Positions 8,266 through 15,615 of a stretch of DNA of 22,821 nucleotides are shown one piece after another. This DNA is from a virus. The DNA lies in the IMG/VR virus record IMGVR_UViG_3300023172_000205, positions 1-22,821 of that record, one strand, 5' to 3'. Under the pieces are notes generated by a model. That model worked only from the letters and a program-made list of their open reading frames with translations. It was not told where the DNA came from and did no database searches. Every line of letters begins with the position of its first letter. Position 1 is the stretch's first letter. Made by a program: the position numbers and the translations under genes.

Positions 8266-9099
8266 TTAAGGAGAGACGTTCTTGAATGGATGATCACTGG
8301 GCAGATTACCGGTCAAACCCCACTTGTGCGCCAGGTATCCTTCTGCCTTCTGGAAGTCGGTTATGTCCGTACCGCCCGTGCCCGGCAGTGCGCCCACCAC
8401 GAAGAACTCCGCCAACTGGCCATCCAGCCTCTCGTTGGCCCTGTTCCTCATTACCCTTATGTCCTGGTTGGTGTTGATGGCATTGTCGTAGTCGTTGACC
8501 GGGGTGAATGCGTTTGAACCGTCCACCCTGACGGATATCTGGTTGCCGGTCTTGTTGAATATGGTGCCCACTATGTGGAATGCGTCAAGGCTCACTGCCG
8601 AGTCAAACGCCTCTAGGTTACCTATGGTTGATGATATCCTGTTGGAACTCAAAGCGTCCAGGTCCAACTCACCGTTGAACGCACTGGCGTTACCGGCGCT
8701 GACGGCGTATCCCCTCTTGCTGGTGCCCGCCACGGTGTTGTTCGTGAAACTGTAGAAACTGTCCTGGGTGTCACTAATTGTATCCGCCAGGAACACGCCT
8801 ATGGCCCAGTGGTTGCCGGATCCGTCCGTGACGGCCCCCTCACCTGTGGTGGTGAGATCATAGTTTCCATTGAAGTCCCACACATTGAGACCATTTAGAG
8901 CGGCAGTGAGCCTTTGGGGGTTACCGCCGATCGTGATTGAGAAGTTGCCTGATTTGTCAGTCACAGACGATAGGACGTTAGCACTCAACGTGTAAGTGCT
9001 GGTGTCTGAGGCGTCGATGTGATAACGTGTGGTGATGCTCGCCGTAGGATCCCAGTTGCCGCCCACTGTGATGATGTGTCTGTGTATACCCAGAGGCAT
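8266..9099 (-). CDS. LamG/concanavalin-A-like lectin-domain protein
   Basis: 277 residues. The sequence has the pattern of LamG/concanavalin-A-like jelly-roll proteins: an early Y-H-I-D-A-S-D-x-S-T-Y segment, central D-x-S-G-N blocks, an AEFFVVG strand, and the C-terminal signature EGYLAHKWGLTGNLPSDHPF. That signature is typical of the C-terminal end of LamG-type domains in marine bacterial and phage proteins. It probably binds glycans on the host surface or decorates the tail. The ATG at 9099 has an excellent Shine-Dalgarno (AGGGGG) and follows the 742-residue fibre gene by 9 bases, so the two are in one operon from the late promoter at 11349-11365. No signal peptide, consistent with a virion rather than an exported protein. 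Confidence 0.78.
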   Translation of the reverse strand: MPLGIHRHIITVGGNWDPTASITTRYHIDASDTSTYTLSANVLSSVTDKSGNFSITIGGNPQRLTAALNGLNVWDFNGNYDLTTTGEGAVTDGSGNHWAIGVFLADTISDTQDSFYSFTNNTVAGTSKRGYAVSAGNASAFNGELDLDALSSNRISSTIGNLEAFDSAVSLDAFHIVGTIFNKTGNQISVRVDGSNAFTPVNDYDNAINTNQDIRVMRNRANERLDGQLAEFFVVGALPGTGGTDITDFQKAEGYLAHKWGLTGNLPSDHPFKNVSP

Positions 9100-9108
9100 C
9101 CAGTCCCC

Positions 9109-11337
9109 CTATGATGACCTGTAGTCCTTGGCAATGTTGCCCAGGAAGTTGGTTCCGTCGTTGATGATCGTCACGACATCGATGTCTCCACCGCCTGTGG
9201 ATAGTGTGCTACTGTTGGATGGGAACTTCACAGCACTTGAACCGTCTGTGCCGAATGTGGCCGTCCTTGTTCCTGTGCCATCCTGTGTGATGATCAAGGT
9301 CACGGAACCACCTGTTGGTAGGTTGGTGATGTTGAATTCTGTTGACGTTCCTAGTGTTACGGTGTGTATGCTGGCCAATGCACAGTTGACAGTTATGGTC
9401 GAGCTCGAAGTTAATGAATTGATCTTCTCAATGTATCCGGCGTTGAATGTCACTGGACCTTGTGCGACAACTCCTCCTGTGCCTGATGGGTCAAGTGTGA
9501 TGTCCGCGTTTGAAGGTGATTGTATCGTGCTACCCGTGAACGTGATGTCTCCGGTTGACCCTCCACTGACTCCACTTATCTCTGAGTCAACGTAGGCCTT
9601 GATCGATTGTTGCGTGGCCAGTGCTGTGTCGCTGTTTGAAGACATGTTGTCTTCGTCGAGTATAGTCGTCACAGTTGAACCACTTGTGCCTATTTTCAAA
9701 TTCTCTAGTACGATCGTTCCTGTACCTGATGCGTTTATCTGTAGGTCAGCGTTTGATGTGGCTGATGAAATTGTGTTGTCTGTGATCTGAACACCGTCAA
9801 ATGTGCTTGAACCTGTTGCTGTGAAACCCACCGCGTCTATCTGTCCTGAACTTGATATGTCCGCTGTTTCTGTGTCACCACCTGTGACCACAAGTCCACC
9901 GACCGCGGTGACTTTTCCTGTTCCGCTTGGATCCAATGTTAATGGAGCATTTGAAGGTGAACTAATAGTGCTTCCTGATATTGTCAAGTCACCAGTTGAA
10001 CCACCGCCAACTGAATCTGCGTATGCTTTCACAGCCGCTGATGTTGGAATGGTCGTGTCGTTGTTGTTTGATCCTATGCCCTCGCCTGCTGTCACTATGC
10101 TGGCCGCGGCAAAGTCCGCAACTTCTAGATTGCTTATACTATTTCCAGTGCCATTGGCATCTATTGTCTTGTTGGTCAGTGTGTCTGATGAACTGGCTGT
10201 GATGTAACTTGATAAATCTGGTCCTGTGACGGTTAAGGTGTCGCCTGACACTGCTGTTGTCACTCCCGTGGCACCTGCCACTTTGAACGTCTCTCCCAGT
10301 GTGACCGCTGTACCCGATGAGTCATCACCCACCACTGTCAATGCTGTCGCTGTTGCACTCGCGGCATCCGTTATGCCGTAGCCTGCAAGTGTTGTCGGCG
10401 TTGATGTCACGTTAGAGAAAGCAACTGAACCTGTAAATGTTCCTGTGATGTTTCCTGTGACGTGTAGATTCTCTTTGATCGTTACCTGTGTTGAATCCGT
10501 TGAACTCAATTCCGTTCCTTTGATCTGTATTCCGTCCACACTCACACTGCCCGTGCCTGATGTTGTCAAAGTAAGATCCGCGTTCGACGGTGCTGATATT
10601 GTTGATCCTACAACGGATAGGTCACCTATGTCCCTGGCGTCCACGTATGCCTGTGTGGCGTAGTTGGAGTCATTGGTCCATTGAGATATGTTTCCTGCCT
10701 TGTTGGTGAATGTCATTGAGTCTGATGCTATGTTGGCATCCTCGGCATCCACGTATGCCTTGATCGACTGTTGTGAGGCAATCGCAGTGGCACTGTTTGA
10801 TGCCATGTTGTCCTCGTCAAGGAACACCCCTGATGTGAAGTCAGCGATGTCAACATTTGATAATGAGTTACCTGTGCCGTTGGCGTCGAATGTCTTGTTG
10901 GTGAATGTTGTCGTGGAACTCGCTGTGACATCTCCTGCGGCCGAGGCTTCCAATCCTATAGTACCTGTGCTGTGATCATATACAAATACGTAATTGTCTT
11001 CGCTGGCTCCCACAGTTTGATCTGCGTTGAAAGTAAAGTTACCTAACACAACATTACCTGTTCCGTTAGGAGTGATCGTGATGTCCGAATTTGTAGTGAT
11101 GCTTGAGATTGTGCTGTTTTGTATTGATAAAGTGTCAATCTCTATAGAACCTGTTCCGTTGGCCTGTAGTTTTAGGTCACCGTTCGTTACATCAGTGGCT
11201 ATTAGACCAGATGATCCATCCCTCACCAAAGAGTATACTTCCGTGAAATTCGTGTTGATTTTCTGCATAGCGGTACGTAGAGTATCGCCTGTGGCTGGGT
11301 TTCCTAGTACACCTATGTCTATATTAATTCTCGCCAT
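9109..11337 (-). CDS. long tail-fibre-like beta-repeat protein, 742 aa
   Basis: I place the start at the ATG 11335-11337 (MARINIDIG) because the shared fibre N-terminal module begins there and the late box sits 11 bases upstream. A start at 11436 would put the promoter inside the gene. The protein has 742 residues with six S-N-A-x-L...G-T-G beta units, two copies of a TNKT-x-DANGTGNS block, and several DEDNM...QQSIKAYVD modules. The C-terminal domain (about 640-742) resembles the small protein at 695-1258. Internal duplication plus sharing of modules with the 475-residue protein point to fibre growth by recombination. It is probably a long side-fibre or tail-tip protein. Confidence 0.82.
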   Translation of the reverse strand: MARINIDIGVLGNPATGDTLRTAMQKINTNFTEVYSLVRDGSSGLIATDVTNGDLKLQANGTGSIEIDTLSIQNSTISSITTNSDITITPNGTGNVVLGNFTFNADQTVGASEDNYVFVYDHSTGTIGLEASAAGDVTASSTTTFTNKTFDANGTGNSLSNVDIADFTSGVFLDEDNMASNSATAIASQQSIKAYVDAEDANIASDSMTFTNKAGNISQWTNDSNYATQAYVDARDIGDLSVVGSTISAPSNADLTLTTSGTGSVSVDGIQIKGTELSSTDSTQVTIKENLHVTGNITGTFTGSVAFSNVTSTPTTLAGYGITDAASATATALTVVGDDSSGTAVTLGETFKVAGATGVTTAVSGDTLTVTGPDLSSYITASSSDTLTNKTIDANGTGNSISNLEVADFAAASIVTAGEGIGSNNNDTTIPTSAAVKAYADSVGGGSTGDLTISGSTISSPSNAPLTLDPSGTGKVTAVGGLVVTGGDTETADISSSGQIDAVGFTATGSSTFDGVQITDNTISSATSNADLQINASGTGTIVLENLKIGTSGSTVTTILDEDNMSSNSDTALATQQSIKAYVDSEISGVSGGSTGDITFTGSTIQSPSNADITLDPSGTGGVVAQGPVTFNAGYIEKINSLTSSSTITVNCALASIHTVTLGTSTEFNITNLPTGGSVTLIITQDGTGTRTATFGTDGSSAVKFPSNSSTLSTGGGDIDVVTIINDGTNFLGNIAKDYRSS

Positions 11338-11348
11338 AATCTGATACT

Positions 11349-11365
11349 CGTATTTATTAAATACG
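11349..11365. promoter_or_regulatory. bidirectional late promoter, perfect 17-base palindrome
   Basis: CGTATTTATTAAATACG is a perfect inverted repeat around a central T. On the minus strand it gives ATAAATACG before the 742-residue fibre gene; on the plus strand TTAAATACG before the zinc-ribbon gene. Both strands carry the late core TAAATAC, so one site can fire two divergent transcripts. Confidence 0.7.
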
Positions 11366-11368
11366 AAT

Positions 11369-11647
11369 ATGTTCGTAGAAACCCTTAAAACCATCAAGTT
11401 GTACAAGAGGGAGAGCAAGTACGGGGTCATGCACAACTATCGAAGGCGGAACATGATCTACGTGTTCAGGTGTGACGCCTGTTCCGAGACATTCCAGAGG
11501 CCCAAATCCAAGGTGGATCCCGCTCGTGCCTCAAACGACTACAAGCACGTGTGCAGTAATTGTGATTCCAAGAAGTTTGCCCAAAGCGTGGGCGTCAAAA
11601 TGCGTCGGGTGTATCAACTGGACGCCAGCAGTACCAAGACCCTATAA
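11369..11647 (+). CDS. zinc-ribbon protein, plus strand
   Basis: 92 residues from ATG 11369. Two CxxC pairs (CDAC and CSNC, residues about 35-38 and 62-65) are 23 residues apart and flanked by basic residues (ETFQRPKSK, DSKKFAQ), which makes a typical zinc-ribbon finger. Small proteins like this in T4-like phages may bind DNA or RNA, and related fingers occur next to homing nucleases, but no nuclease motif is present. It diverges from the fibre operon across a palindromic late box (TTAAATAC four bases before the ATG), so the message would be leaderless. An alternative start at Met29 (11453), preceded by AAGGCGGA, would give a 64-residue finger. Its last codons overlap the tail of the 11642-12385 gene by 6 bases. 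Confidence 0.7.
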   Translation: MFVETLKTIKLYKRESKYGVMHNYRRRNMIYVFRCDACSETFQRPKSKVDPARASNDYKHVCSNCDSKKFAQSVGVKMRRVYQLDASSTKTL

Positions 11648-12385
11648 CTGTCTCCACCGGATGTCGTTCCTGTGGCCGTCTATCCATCTCTGTAGGTCAG
11701 CGTAGATGCCACATTTTATATTGGACTGATCGAAGTACCAACGCAGGAAAGGATTACCTTCCAAATATTCCTTGCGATTGATGAAATAGAAGTTTGTTCC
11801 AGGAAACTTCCTGAACGTCTGTCTAAGTTGATACATCCATTCATATTTTAGATATGCCTTCATGCTGGCCCTGTCTGGATAGTTGGTACTGTTCTTGTAG
11901 ATGTTGTTCTGTATCCTGCTGGGTGTGTCCATCTCCCACTGTTGGGCACCCATGATGTCGAATGCCATTATCACTATGTTCTTGATGCCTGACTCCGCGG
12001 CCATCAACACAGCACTGCAACCGGAACCTCGTGACTTGGAGAAGTCGTTGGTCTTGATCTTGCCACCCTTCTTGACGTCACCACCACGCCATACCCTGTA
12101 AATTTTCAGTCCCTCGGGTATGTGGTGTTCATGATCGCCCTCGCAGATGTAGTTCCACGTGCTGATGTCATCCGGACCGTGAATGCTTGGTGACTCCTTG
12201 CCGTCATTGTGCCACTGGGCCAGTTCCTCGTACATTAGCGGATTGACTGCGACAATGTGATTACACAGCATGGGATGATCTCGGTATATGGCGTTACATC
12301 CATATATCACACCATGTCCTTTTAGGTTATCTATTGGGAAGATGTTTCTTGATTCACCGTTGCCTATTATGAAAGCGGTATCCAT
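11642..12385 (-). CDS. GNGESR-type putative glycosyltransferase (GT42/DUF115-like), copy 1
   Basis: 247 residues. It begins with a Rossmann-type strand-loop AFIIGNGESR, followed by GCNAIYRD (residues about 29-36) and a mid-protein GSGCSAVLMAAESG...IVIMAFDI segment. This order (G-N-G-x-S near the N-terminus, a C/N-N-x-x-Y-x-D turn, then S-G-x-x-x-x-x-A-x-x-x-G-x-x-x-I-x-x-x-x-x-D) matches what I remember of GT42 sialyltransferases such as Campylobacter Cst-II and the related DUF115/MAF proteins. It may transfer a sugar from a nucleotide donor, but the substrate is unknown. The start overlaps the hesB-like stop as TAATG, so I reject the longer frame starting at 12415. A paralogue lies at 16402-17040. 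Confidence 0.7.
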   Translation of the reverse strand: MDTAFIIGNGESRNIFPIDNLKGHGVIYGCNAIYRDHPMLCNHIVAVNPLMYEELAQWHNDGKESPSIHGPDDISTWNYICEGDHEHHIPEGLKIYRVWRGGDVKKGGKIKTNDFSKSRGSGCSAVLMAAESGIKNIVIMAFDIMGAQQWEMDTPSRIQNNIYKNSTNYPDRASMKAYLKYEWMYQLRQTFRKFPGTNFYFINRKEYLEGNPFLRWYFDQSNIKCGIYADLQRWIDGHRNDIRWRQL

Positions 12386-12720
12386 TAGATGCCAAATGAT
12401 TCTCCGCAACCACAAGAGCTTGAACTGTTGGGATTGGATATCTCGAACTGCGATCCAAAGGTCTCCTCCACCCAGTCGATCTTGGTGCCCATGACATACA
12501 ACAATGAGGTTTCATCCACAACGAACCTGCCCGTGCCCCAGTCTTCCATGTGATCGCCTTCGGCGACATTTTCTTTGGTGTCAGCGAATCCCCACTCGTA
12601 CTTGAATCCTGCACATCCACCGCCCAGCACCGCCAGGCTCACGGCGTACTTGCCTGTGTTCTTCTCGAGTAATCTTTCTATCTGTGATTTTGCACTGTCT
12701 GTTATTTCAAATGGTTTCAT
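12385..12720 (-). CDS. HesB/IscA A-type iron-sulfur carrier
   Basis: 111 residues, the normal length of A-type carriers. All three conserved cysteines are present: Cys36 in the GGGCAGF loop and Cys103/Cys105 in the C-terminal SSCGCGESF motif. The intervening FEISNPN segment is also family-typical. Such proteins accept [2Fe-2S]/[4Fe-4S] clusters or iron and pass them to apo-enzymes. I chose MKPFEITDSA at 12720 because it matches the family N-terminus; the frame upstream to 12882 lies in the neighbouring gene. Related carriers are known in marine T4-like phages as host-derived metabolic genes. The radical SAM protein at 18667-19806 is an obvious Fe-S client within the same window, but a direct link is inference. 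Confidence 0.93.
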   Translation of the reverse strand: MKPFEITDSAKSQIERLLEKNTGKYAVSLAVLGGGCAGFKYEWGFADTKENVAEGDHMEDWGTGRFVVDETSLLYVMGTKIDWVEETFGSQFEISNPNSSSSCGCGESFGI

Positions 12721-12734
12721 ACTAGTAATTATCC

Positions 12735-13046
12735 CTATCTCTTCCCACTGTTCTGTATTCCCACGCTCATCCAGAACCTGGTAGCGTCCAGTTTCTTCTC
12801 GAAACTCATATATGCGTTTTGGTGTTCCCAATGGTTGGCAGGATTCTCTATCTCTCCCGCTGGTTCGAACCACCAACCCCATTTACCTTCACAGTTCTCC
12901 TGGCACCAGTCTATGCACTCGCCCATGATGCCGTTGCTGTTCATGTCTACGTTGTACTCGAACTGTTGCATGTATCCGCAATCTTCTGGCACTTCGTCCA
13001 GCCTGGGATTGCTTCTTTTCACTTTTACTTTGCCGTAACTGGTCAT
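12735..13046 (-). CDS. Trp/Cys-rich small protein, unknown function
   Basis: 103 residues. The start is set by a TGATG overlap with the stop of the glycosyltransferase gene, which rules out the longer frame beginning at 13082. The centre carries CIDWCQENCEGKWGWWFEP, with three cysteines and four tryptophans within about 15 residues. The C-terminal part reads MSFEKKLDATRFWMS. The pattern of an aromatic beta-sheet face followed by an 'MSFE..x.D' helix recurs in small phage proteins in my memory, but no function is known to me. The three closely spaced Cys could bind a metal. No signal peptide, so it acts in the cytoplasm if at all. Confidence 0.72.
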   Translation of the reverse strand: MTSYGKVKVKRSNPRLDEVPEDCGYMQQFEYNVDMNSNGIMGECIDWCQENCEGKWGWWFEPAGEIENPANHWEHQNAYMSFEKKLDATRFWMSVGIQNSGKR

Positions 13047-13747
13047 CACTTCCAATTGTCTATCACCCATTGATCCGCACACTCCATGGGATTCGGTGAT
13101 CCATGGAACACTGCCACTTTGTTTCCTGGATTTATATCAACGGGTTTCCTAAAAAACTTTTTGCCATCCTTGGTCAATAATTTTGTATCTTTCAACCCTA
13201 TCATCTCCCATTTGTAACTACGGATCCATTCGTCTGGGAACCAATTGATGTCGTCTTTTGCTCTTTTGGTTATCCAATCCTGGTCACCGTGGTTGTTTTG
13301 CATTATCTGTGCTGACCTGTCTTTGAATTCGTTCCATAGGTAGTGCATTGTGCCAGATTGCCATCGCATACAACTGGAGTTTGACAGTTTCCAGTCTTTT
13401 ATTCTACACCTGTTGAAGTCCCTTATGATATTGAACTTTCCTGTATGGGTGAACAAGGGATCGATGTTGTCGAATATCACAACATCCAGATCAAAGAAAA
13501 GTATGTTACCCTTCAACGGCATCTCGGGTGCGAACATCCACAACTTGCTCCACCATGATTTGATCCATGGATCATTTGGCAGTTTGATCACGTTTATATC
13601 TGGATCCAATCCTGTGGGATCATCTGTGAGACAGTGAAATTGGTACGGTAAAGTCGTGTGTCTTTTTACCATGCTGTTCAGCACGTTGGCGTATTGTGAG
13701 ACATATTTGTTACCCCACTTGACGCACACCAAGTGATTGTTATCCAT
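13046..13747 (-). CDS. DxD glycosyltransferase (GT8-like fold)
   Basis: 233 residues. The N-terminal strand CVKWGNKYVSQYANVLNSM and HCLTDD are typical of GT-A type enzymes. FFDLDVVIFDNIDPL (residues about 84-98) contains the metal- and nucleotide-sugar-binding D-x-D (DLD 86-88). A late His-Gly (VAVFHGSPNP, near the C-terminus) matches the H-x-x-G-x-x-K-P element of GT8 glycogenin-like enzymes. It probably transfers a hexose from a UDP- or ADP-sugar to a surface glycan, virion protein or modified base; the acceptor cannot be read from the sequence. The ATG lies inside the preceding gene's stop context (8-base overlap), with GAGGA upstream. The enzyme appears complete and active by motif. Confidence 0.82.
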   Translation of the reverse strand: MDNNHLVCVKWGNKYVSQYANVLNSMVKRHTTLPYQFHCLTDDPTGLDPDINVIKLPNDPWIKSWWSKLWMFAPEMPLKGNILFFDLDVVIFDNIDPLFTHTGKFNIIRDFNRCRIKDWKLSNSSCMRWQSGTMHYLWNEFKDRSAQIMQNNHGDQDWITKRAKDDINWFPDEWIRSYKWEMIGLKDTKLLTKDGKKFFRKPVDINPGNKVAVFHGSPNPMECADQWVIDNWK

Positions 13748-14876
13748 TCCTCAGTGCCTCCATTTGTATCTGTTTCCAATCGTCACTTTCTAATGTGTAC
13801 GGGTAGTCACACTCCACAGAGGGACCTGTGATTGTCCTTATGCTGGTGATGTCTAAATTACTGTTCATGGTTTTGTGTATGTCTTGAATTGTGGCATTTG
13901 TTCCAAATGTCCTCTGTAGGTCTATCTGACCTATCTTTATGTAACCCAATGATAATCTTGGATGTTCCCAGTCATAATTGTTTTCAGTAAGCCATTTCCT
14001 GTAATTGTTGATTTCATCTTTATGCCAATCACATGTGTCTTCCTTAATTGTTTGTCCCCATTCAACATCAAATTCTCCACTGTAATATTTTTGGTGATTG
14101 ATCTCACTACACAAGGTCTCTGTCATGACAGGTCCGTGTTCGTCCCTGAACACCTCGTACAGAGTCTTGCCCACTTGTGACCAGTGCAGGTACACACCAC
14201 CAAGCTCTCGGTCATACCTGTTCTGTTTGAAAAGTTCAAAGTCCTGCTCGTGCAGATCATATCTTGGTGCGTTTAGGAAAGTTGTTATTTGTGATGCTCT
14301 CATCCATTCTGGTTCGAACGCCTTCTTACGATCGGCACTGACCCATCCTTCTATTTCATGGCACAGGTTATTCAATTGTCTTATAGCATATTTTGTCTCG
14401 TAATCGGCCTGTTTATAAAAGTTTGAAAGTTGCCATGCAGTGCCTTGGAGTTCTTCAAAATGTCTATGCAGTAAGTTACAAGACTCATGTTTGAGTCTCT
14501 TGCCCAGTGTTACTGATTCATCACCGTTGACTGCTTTTCCTATAGGTAAATCACTGCTGTACTGAAAGTCATCCACAGTGAATGGTTTTATCTTTTCATA
14601 AAGGGGTTCAAATGTGAAAGAGTTTATCTGTGCTACACTATTGTTCAACTCACCTACCAGGTAGTTAAGATCTCTCTTTGAATCTGCAAATCCCAGGAAA
14701 CAGAAGTTCTTCTCCAGTATCCTCTTTTGTTTGAGATTATCTTTGAGTGCCGCTAACCACCTGTGTCCTAAAGGAGTGTCATAGATCTGGAAGTAGTAGG
14801 CTATGTCAGTCAGGCCCACTCTCACCAAGTCATGTATAAACTTATTCTTTTCTGTAGATGGCACTGTTGGCTCCAT
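13740..14876 (-). CDS. hypothetical protein, about 378 aa
   Basis: A long single frame ending at TAA 13740-13742. I place the start at Met MEPTVPSTEK (14876), which overlaps the queD-like gene by 35 bases; the alternative ATG at 14903 would extend the overlap to 62. It is soluble, mixed alpha/beta and rich in Trp and aromatic residues. The C-terminal region NYDWEHPRLSLGYIKIGQID resembles phage proteins I have seen but cannot name. Several His residues and acidic pairs are present (for example HKDEINNYRKW), but no clear catalytic signature. It sits between queD and a glycosyltransferase in a tightly coupled array, so a role in modification is possible but unproven. Confidence 0.72.
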   Translation of the reverse strand: MEPTVPSTEKNKFIHDLVRVGLTDIAYYFQIYDTPLGHRWLAALKDNLKQKRILEKNFCFLGFADSKRDLNYLVGELNNSVAQINSFTFEPLYEKIKPFTVDDFQYSSDLPIGKAVNGDESVTLGKRLKHESCNLLHRHFEELQGTAWQLSNFYKQADYETKYAIRQLNNLCHEIEGWVSADRKKAFEPEWMRASQITTFLNAPRYDLHEQDFELFKQNRYDRELGGVYLHWSQVGKTLYEVFRDEHGPVMTETLCSEINHQKYYSGEFDVEWGQTIKEDTCDWHKDEINNYRKWLTENNYDWEHPRLSLGYIKIGQIDLQRTFGTNATIQDIHKTMNSNLDITSIRTITGPSVECDYPYTLESDDWKQIQMEALRNG

Positions 14877-15291
14877 GTTCCATGCATTCAACTTCCACAA
14901 CATAACATCTGTTATCAGTTTTTTCTCTGATCAGTTTATCTGCGAAATCAAATGCGTGTTTGGCAAACATCTCAGCACCAACACCATCGAACTCCACGAT
15001 CTCAGCAAGGTCATGTTTCTCAAGTGCCTTCAGTTTGTCCAAGTGTGGATCATTGATGTCCACTGCGGTCTTGTGATCGAAATGATCCTCCAACCATTTC
15101 TTCAGTGGCTTCAATGATCCGAAGTCCACCGCCCAGTTCTTGTTGTCCAGTCGATCGCAACCGAACGTGAATCTGAATGCCAGGCTGTATCCGTGCAGTA
15201 AGTGACAGTGTGAGTGGTCTGCGTTGGGCTGTCTGAACACGCAGGCCAATCCTATGTTGTGTCCGTATGTTTTAGTCGAGTAGTAAGTCAT
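14842..15291 (-). CDS. queD-like: variant 6-carboxytetrahydropterin synthase (QueD/PTPS-like)
   Basis: 149 residues. Family landmarks are CHLLHGY (Cys29, His33, Tyr35) in place of C-x3-H-G-H, WAVDFG (53-58), FDHKT (Asp72/His73, catalytic pair position) and a late CMEHG. Canonical QueD makes 6-carboxytetrahydropterin from dihydroneopterin triphosphate on the way to preQ0/queuosine, using zinc held by three His. Here the third His is replaced by Tyr and the N-terminal region (YGHNIGLACVF) is unlike E. coli QueD. I recall a similar variant in marine alphaproteobacteria and cyanophages. The strong Shine-Dalgarno AAGGAG 5 bases before the ATG fixes the start. It may serve pterin/7-deazaguanine chemistry or another reaction. 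Confidence 0.85.
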   Translation of the reverse strand: MTYYSTKTYGHNIGLACVFRQPNADHSHCHLLHGYSLAFRFTFGCDRLDNKNWAVDFGSLKPLKKWLEDHFDHKTAVDINDPHLDKLKALEKHDLAEIVEFDGVGAEMFAKHAFDFADKLIREKTDNRCYVVEVECMEHGANSAIYRKE

Positions 15292-15296
15292 CGTTT

Positions 15297-15329
15297 CTCC
15301 TTGCGTTGATGACTTGCAGAGTGTTTATA
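15297..15329 (-). promoter_or_regulatory. queD ribosome site and possible promoter
   Basis: AAGGAG (15297-15302) sits 5 bases before the queD-like ATG. TATAAA (15324-15329) upstream could be a -10 or a degenerate late box, without a convincing -35. In contrast to the leaderless genes nearby, this one has a classical leader. Confidence 0.45.
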
Positions 15330-15360
15330 GAGGGGTGAAAGTCTTGAGTCCTCTCGATCA

Positions 15361-15615
15361 TCAGTTCAACTTCTTGTCCAACTTCTGATCCATGTCCATC
15401 TGGAACGCTGTGTCTCTGATGCGATCCGTCAGTTCGTTTGGTATATTTAATTCTCCATCGATGATGCTCTTCAAGAAATGTATCATCACAGTGAACTCGT
15501 TCCTGTTTGCAACAGTCTCAGGATCTATGCCGTGTTTCTCCATTGCGTTCAGCATGGCCTCTGAAACGTCTACCAGTGCCTTGATGCTCGTCGAGTGTTT
15601 GTCGAAGTGTGCCAT
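15361..15615 (-). CDS. small helical protein, unknown function
   Basis: 84 residues, all-helical by composition (ALVDVSEAMLNAMEKHG, FLKSIIDGELNIPNELTDRI), with an acidic and basic C-terminal tail ending KLDKKLN. No recognisable motif, signal peptide or membrane segment. The start overlaps the stop of the gene upstream in TAATG (15615), so the two are translationally coupled and transcribed together from the early promoter at 15930-15957. Its small size and position fit an early phage host-takeover or regulatory protein, but that is a guess. It is separated from queD by 69 bases that hold a promoter-like site. Confidence 0.68.
   Translation of the reverse strand: MAHFDKHSTSIKALVDVSEAMLNAMEKHGIDPETVANRNEFTVMIHFLKSIIDGELNIPNELTDRIRDTAFQMDMDQKLDKKLN

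Larger units (their letters stand above)
3995..11337 (-). repeat. dispersed beta-solenoid-type repeat family across four fibre genes
   Basis: About 21 protein-level units of the form T/S-x-S-N-A-D-L-x-L-x-x-x-G-T-G-x-V-x-I occur in the genes at 3995-5422 (5), 5486-6868 (5), 6870-8246 (5) and 9109-11337 (6). The unit is visible on the DNA as recurring plus-strand segments around 'ctgtgcc(a/g)tt' and 'ggtcagcgtt'. The copies are diverged, so this is a protein repeat family and not a perfect DNA repeat. The counts are by eye. Confidence 0.75.

Noticed and set aside
4065-10975. Long plus-strand frames inside the fibre genes (for example 5736-6935)
   Set aside because: Repetitive Val/Ser-rich translations caused by the antisense of the beta-repeat genes; no ribosome site or family.
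11338-11436. N-terminal extension of the 742-residue fibre protein
   Set aside because: The added 33 residues contain the late promoter and do not match the shared fibre start; the ATG at 11337 fits both the family and the promoter.
12721-12882. Longer HesB frame
   Set aside because: The extra 54 residues lie in the downstream coding part of the neighbouring gene and are not in the HesB family.
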